Positions 4,393 to 7,117 of a DNA stretch of 7,117 bases are shown here, piece after piece. This DNA is from CAVSUR01 sp052143655. Lineage in GTDB: Bacteria > Actinomycetota > Actinomycetes > Streptosporangiales > Streptosporangiaceae. The notes beneath the pieces were generated by a model. That model did no database searches. It was not told the DNA's origin and saw only the letters and a program-made list of their open reading frames with translations. Within the stretch, counting starts at the first letter, position 1; the number at the start of each line of letters is the position of its first letter. The position numbers and the translations under genes were made by a program. The stretch spans positions 1 through 7,117 of the forward strand of contig JBKQSL010000430.1 of the NCBI GenBank assembly GCA_052143655.1, written 5' to 3'.

Positions 4393-7011
4393 ATGACCGA
4401 CGATATCGCAGCTCTCGGTGCACAGGTCCGCGCCTGCCGCCAGCTGGCCGGGCTCTCGCAAGAGCAGCTAGCCGAGCGGTCCGGCCTGAGCATCCGCGCG
4501 ATCAGGAACCTGGAGCGGGGTCACACCAGGTGGCCGCACCCGGACTCGGTTCACCGTCTCGCTGATGCGCTAGATCTGCGCGGTGCGGCGCGAGCTGATT
4601 TTGTCGCCGCGGCCGGCCGGCGGCTGGCCCCAGCCGCCGTCTCGGTCAGCACGGCACCGGCGGACGGGCCGCATCAGGCCGGCAGCGGGCAGATTGTGCC
4701 CCGGCAGCTGCCGGGTCAGGTGCGGCAGTTCACGGGCCGCGAGAATGAGCTGACGGCGCTCACCAGCCTGCTGGGCCAGACAGGCGCCAGCCCGCCAGGA
4801 GCCGTGGTGATCTCGGTGATCATGGGGACGGCCGGGGTCGGGAAGACGGCGCTCGCAGTGCAGTGGGCGCATCGGGTCGCCGGGGAGTTCCCGGACGGCC
4901 AGCTGTATGTCAACCTGCGCGGCTACGACGCCAGCCAGCCGGTATCCGCAAGTGATGCGCTGGCCGGCTTCCTGCGCGCACTCGGCATGGCGGGTCAGGA
5001 GATCCCAGCCGACGCTGACGAGCGCGCCGCCGCGTACCGCAGTGCGCTTGCCGGGCGGCGGATGCTGGTGGTGCTGGACAACGCACGGCACGTGGAGCAG
5101 GTCCGGCCGCTGCTGCCTGGCAGCCCTACCTGCGTGACGGTGGTGACCAGCCGGGACACACTGGCTGGCCTGATAGCCCGAGACGGTGCCTTTCACCTGG
5201 AACTAGACCTGCTGCCGCTGCCCGATGCTGTCGGGCTGCTACGCGGGCTGATAGGCAGCCGGGTGGACGACGACCCGGATGCCGCAGCGACGCTGGCCGG
5301 GCAGAGCTGCCGGCTTCCCCTGGCGTTGCGGATAGCCGCCGAGCTAGCGGTCGCTAGTCCCGGTGCTCCGCTGGCCGTACTCGCAGCTGAGCTGGCTGAC
5401 CTGCAGCGCCGACTGGACGTGCTGGAGACCGGCGGGGACCAGCACACGGCGATGCGGACAGTGTTCTCGTGGTCGTACCGGCACCTGGACTCGGACGTCA
5501 GCCGCGCCTTCCGGATGGCGAGCCTGCACCCCGGGCCTGACCTTGACGGCTACGCCGCCGCCGCGCTCACCGGAAGCGCCCTGCAGCCGACCAGTCAGCA
5601 GCTTCAGCAGCTTGCTCGCGCGCACCTGATCCAGAGCACCGGGCCGGGCCGGTATGCCATGCATGACCTGCTGCGCGGCTACGCCCATGAGCTCGCGGAG
5701 GCCCACGACAGCGAGCAGGAACAGCGGGCAGCCCTGACGACGCTGTTCGATCACTATCTGCACACTGCTGCGATCGCGATGGACGCAGCGTTCCCCGCCG
5801 AGCGCTCCCGCAGGCCAGCCGTCCCGCCGGCGCCGGCCACGGCAGTCCCGGTGCTGGCCGACGAGGCAGCGGCGCTGGCATGGCTGGCGGCAGACCTGGC
5901 CTGCCTGGTGACGGTCACCGTTTACACGGCCGACCACGGCTGGCCCGGCCACGCCACTCGCCTGTCCGCCACCCTGTTCCGCTACCTCGACACCGCCGGC
6001 CACTTCCCGGAGGCCATTACCATCCACAGTCACGCCGCCCGTGCTGCCCGCCGCGTCGGCGACCGGGGGGCCGAGGCGGACTCGCTGATCGGCGTCGGTC
6101 TCGTCGACGGGCACCAGGGGCGTCACCAGCAGGCCACCGGTCACTTCGAGCAGGCCCTGGCCGGGTACCAGGAGGCTGGCGACCAGGTCGGCCAGGCGCG
6201 GGCACTGAACTACCTCGGCCTCGTCCACCTTCAGCATGGCTGGTATGAGCAGGCCGCCGACCGCCTCCAGCAGGCCCTCATCCTGTTCCGGATGGCTGGT
6301 GAGCGGACTGGTGAGGCCTACGCTGTGAGCAACCTCGGGGTAATCGCCGCGCGGCAGGGCCGCTACCGCCAGGCCGCCGATCATCAGCAGCAGGCCCTCG
6401 CCCTGCTCCAGGCCATGGGCAATCGGCATGGCGAGGCCAGCATCCAGGTCAGGCTCGGCATCATCGCCCTGCGGCAGGGCCGCTACCCCCTGGCCGCCAG
6501 CCAGCTCCAGCAGGCCCTGACCCGGTACAGCGAAATCGGCGACCGGCAAGGTGCGGCCAGCGCGCTGGCCAGGCTCGGTCTCGTCGCCTTGCGGCAGGGC
6601 CGGTACCAGCAGGCCGCCAGTCAGCTCCAGCAGGCCCTGACCGAGTACCGCGACATGGATGACCCGTCCGGTCAGGCCCAGACTCTCAACAGCCTTGGCG
6701 AGATGCTCCTCGAAACGGGCCGCCCCGCCGATGCGCGCACCGAGCACGCCGCCGCGCACGGCCTGGCGGCCCAGGCTGGCGAGCGGTACGAGCAGGCCCG
6801 TGCTCATGCCGGCCTGGCCAGCGCCTGCCAGGCCAGCGGTAACGCGCGCAAAGCTCATCACCACTGGCGGGAAGCCCTCGCCCTGTACACCGACCTCGAC
6901 GCGCCCGAAGCCGATCAAGTCCGCGCTCAGCTCGCCATCGACAACCACGACCACGACCACGACCACGACATGCCAGCGGCCACCCTTGCGCATCGCAGCC
7001 TCGGGGGATGA
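4393..7011 (+). CDS. STAND-family regulator: Xre-type HTH, NB-ARC ATPase and TPR array
   Basis: This is an 872-residue protein from ATG 4393, with AGAGG (4382-4386) six bases upstream. Residues 8-62 are an Xre-type helix-turn-helix (LSQEQLAERSGLSIRAIRNL). After a Pro/Ala linker, an NB-ARC nucleotide-binding domain begins at FTGRENEL (113-120). It has Walker A GTAGVGKT (145-152), Walker B MLVVLDN (224-230), the arginine motif TSRD (252-255), RLPLAL (307-312, the GLPL position) and MHD at 423-425 in the winged helix. Residues 490-555 form a helical spacer, and from about 560 to 840 run seven TPR-like units of 40 residues. A (His-Asp)4 stretch (852-859) precedes the end. The architecture matches actinomycete AfsR-related regulators without the SARP domain: the ATPase is a nucleotide-dependent switch, TPRs sense a partner, HTH binds DNA. 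Every core motif is intact, so it looks functional. Target genes are unknown; the neighbours are a pseudogene and a non-coding end. A role in antibiotic control, development or defence cannot be chosen from sequence. Confidence 0.93.
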   Translation: MTDDIAALGAQVRACRQLAGLSQEQLAERSGLSIRAIRNLERGHTRWPHPDSVHRLADALDLRGAARADFVAAAGRRLAPAAVSVSTAPADGPHQAGSGQIVPRQLPGQVRQFTGRENELTALTSLLGQTGASPPGAVVISVIMGTAGVGKTALAVQWAHRVAGEFPDGQLYVNLRGYDASQPVSASDALAGFLRALGMAGQEIPADADERAAAYRSALAGRRMLVVLDNARHVEQVRPLLPGSPTCVTVVTSRDTLAGLIARDGAFHLELDLLPLPDAVGLLRGLIGSRVDDDPDAAATLAGQSCRLPLALRIAAELAVASPGAPLAVLAAELADLQRRLDVLETGGDQHTAMRTVFSWSYRHLDSDVSRAFRMASLHPGPDLDGYAAAALTGSALQPTSQQLQQLARAHLIQSTGPGRYAMHDLLRGYAHELAEAHDSEQEQRAALTTLFDHYLHTAAIAMDAAFPAERSRRPAVPPAPATAVPVLADEAAALAWLAADLACLVTVTVYTADHGWPGHATRLSATLFRYLDTAGHFPEAITIHSHAARAARRVGDRGAEADSLIGVGLVDGHQGRHQQATGHFEQALAGYQEAGDQVGQARALNYLGLVHLQHGWYEQAADRLQQALILFRMAGERTGEAYAVSNLGVIAARQGRYRQAADHQQQALALLQAMGNRHGEASIQVRLGIIALRQGRYPLAASQLQQALTRYSEIGDRQGAASALARLGLVALRQGRYQQAASQLQQALTEYRDMDDPSGQAQTLNSLGEMLLETGRPADARTEHAAAHGLAAQAGERYEQARAHAGLASACQASGNARKAHHHWREALALYTDLDAPEADQVRAQLAIDNHDHDHDHDMPAATLAHRSLGG
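6061..6900 (+). repeat. 120-bp periodic repeats encoding the TPR array
   Basis: The DNA repeats with a period of exactly 120 bases, matching the 40-residue TPR unit. The unit core around CTCCAGCAGGCCCT recurs in frame at the same offset. Units starting near 6481 and 6601 are closest: over 60 aligned bases I count about 12 differences, and CAGCTCCAGCAGGCCCTGAC is shared exactly. The outer units are more diverged. This suggests recent local duplication or gene conversion in the middle of the array. Confidence 0.75.
6945..6968 (+). repeat. Hexanucleotide repeat (CCACGA)4 encoding a His-Asp run
   Basis: CCACGA occurs four times without interruption and is read as HDHDHDHD, 13 residues before the end of the STAND protein. 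A six-base period keeps the frame, so copy number can change without breaking the gene. His-Asp runs can bind divalent metal ions; whether this one does is unknown. Confidence 0.85.
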
Positions 7012-7017
7012 CCTCGG

Positions 7018-7080
7018 TCCCCGGCCGGGGAAGATGACCTTCGGCCCGCCGGCTGCGGCCGCATGGCACTGCCCGGCGGG
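7018..7080. terminator. Two palindromes after the STAND gene, possible terminator
   Basis: TCCCCGGCCGGGGA (7018-7031) is a perfect 14-bp palindrome seven bases after the stop at 7011. CCCGCCGG (7045-7052) and CCGGCGGG (7073-7080) form a second perfect 8-bp inverted repeat around a 20-base loop that itself contains TGCGGCCGCA. Neither has a T-run. The rest of the window to 7117 shows no gene. Confidence 0.4.
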
Positions 7081-7117
7081 ACGGCGCCTGCCGATGCTCG
7101 GAAGCGGGGGTCGGCCC

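Noticed and set aside
4570..5196. A 208-codon minus-strand frame antisense to the NB-ARC domain
   Set aside because: It covers exactly the region of conserved Walker A and B motifs on the plus strand and shows no domain of its own.
5344..6993. A 549-codon open frame on the minus strand, antisense to the STAND gene
   Set aside because: It mirrors the TPR repeats and codon bias of the plus strand. It begins with a run of ten valines read from the antisense of the His-Asp repeat and has no recognisable domain. The plus-strand gene has complete, ordered family motifs.

Overview
The window is very GC-rich DNA, visibly above 70% G+C over most of its length. Codons end almost always in G or C, GTG is a likely start for one gene, and the protein families are typical of high-GC Actinomycetota of the Streptomyces/Streptosporangiales type. 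No genus can be named from the sequence alone. No rRNA, tRNA, CRISPR array, transposase or plasmid origin is visible.

Layout, left to right. (1) 2-172, plus: the tail of a multi-span membrane protein. (2) 281-733, plus: a remnant of a dimethylglycine/sarcosine dehydrogenase-like gene. A start with a ribosome site leads through a G+C-only repeat straight into the C-terminal aminomethyltransferase (GcvT-C) domain. (3) 730-1245, minus: a two-span membrane protein resembling DUF1003, convergent with the remnant and sharing one CTAG for both stop codons. (4) 1246-1478: a gap with three perfect hairpins. (5) 1479-1865, minus: an MmcQ/YjbR-family protein. (6) 1866-2214: a divergent intergenic region with an exact 19/20-bp tandem repeat, a GAAA-tetraloop hairpin followed by TTTT, and a 9-bp inverted repeat. 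(7) 2215-3165, plus: a DUF4388-like protein with a C-terminal helical domain. (8) 3166-3377: two strong hairpins acting as terminators. (9) 3378-4072, minus: a decayed gene for a secreted protein, readable only across three frames and with patchy base composition (about 50% G+C at both ends, about 80% in part of its middle). (10) 4073-4392: a regulatory region with palindromes and a likely operator. (11) 4393-7011, plus: an 872-aa STAND regulator (Xre-type HTH, NB-ARC ATPase, winged helix, TPR array) with an unusual (His-Asp)4 stretch near its end. (12) 7012-7117: palindromes, no gene.

The genes do not form one operon. Orientations alternate and hairpins separate most units. The window reads as an accessory, partly decaying stretch of an actinomycete chromosome: two of the seven genes are broken, and three look like single-gene regulatory or housekeeping units. 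I see no complete multi-gene defence, biosynthetic or mobile system. The most substantial lead is the STAND regulator with its own upstream palindrome and HD-repeat tail. The best-resolved evolutionary story is the secreted-protein pseudogene, where a 4-bp tandem duplication explains one frameshift exactly.
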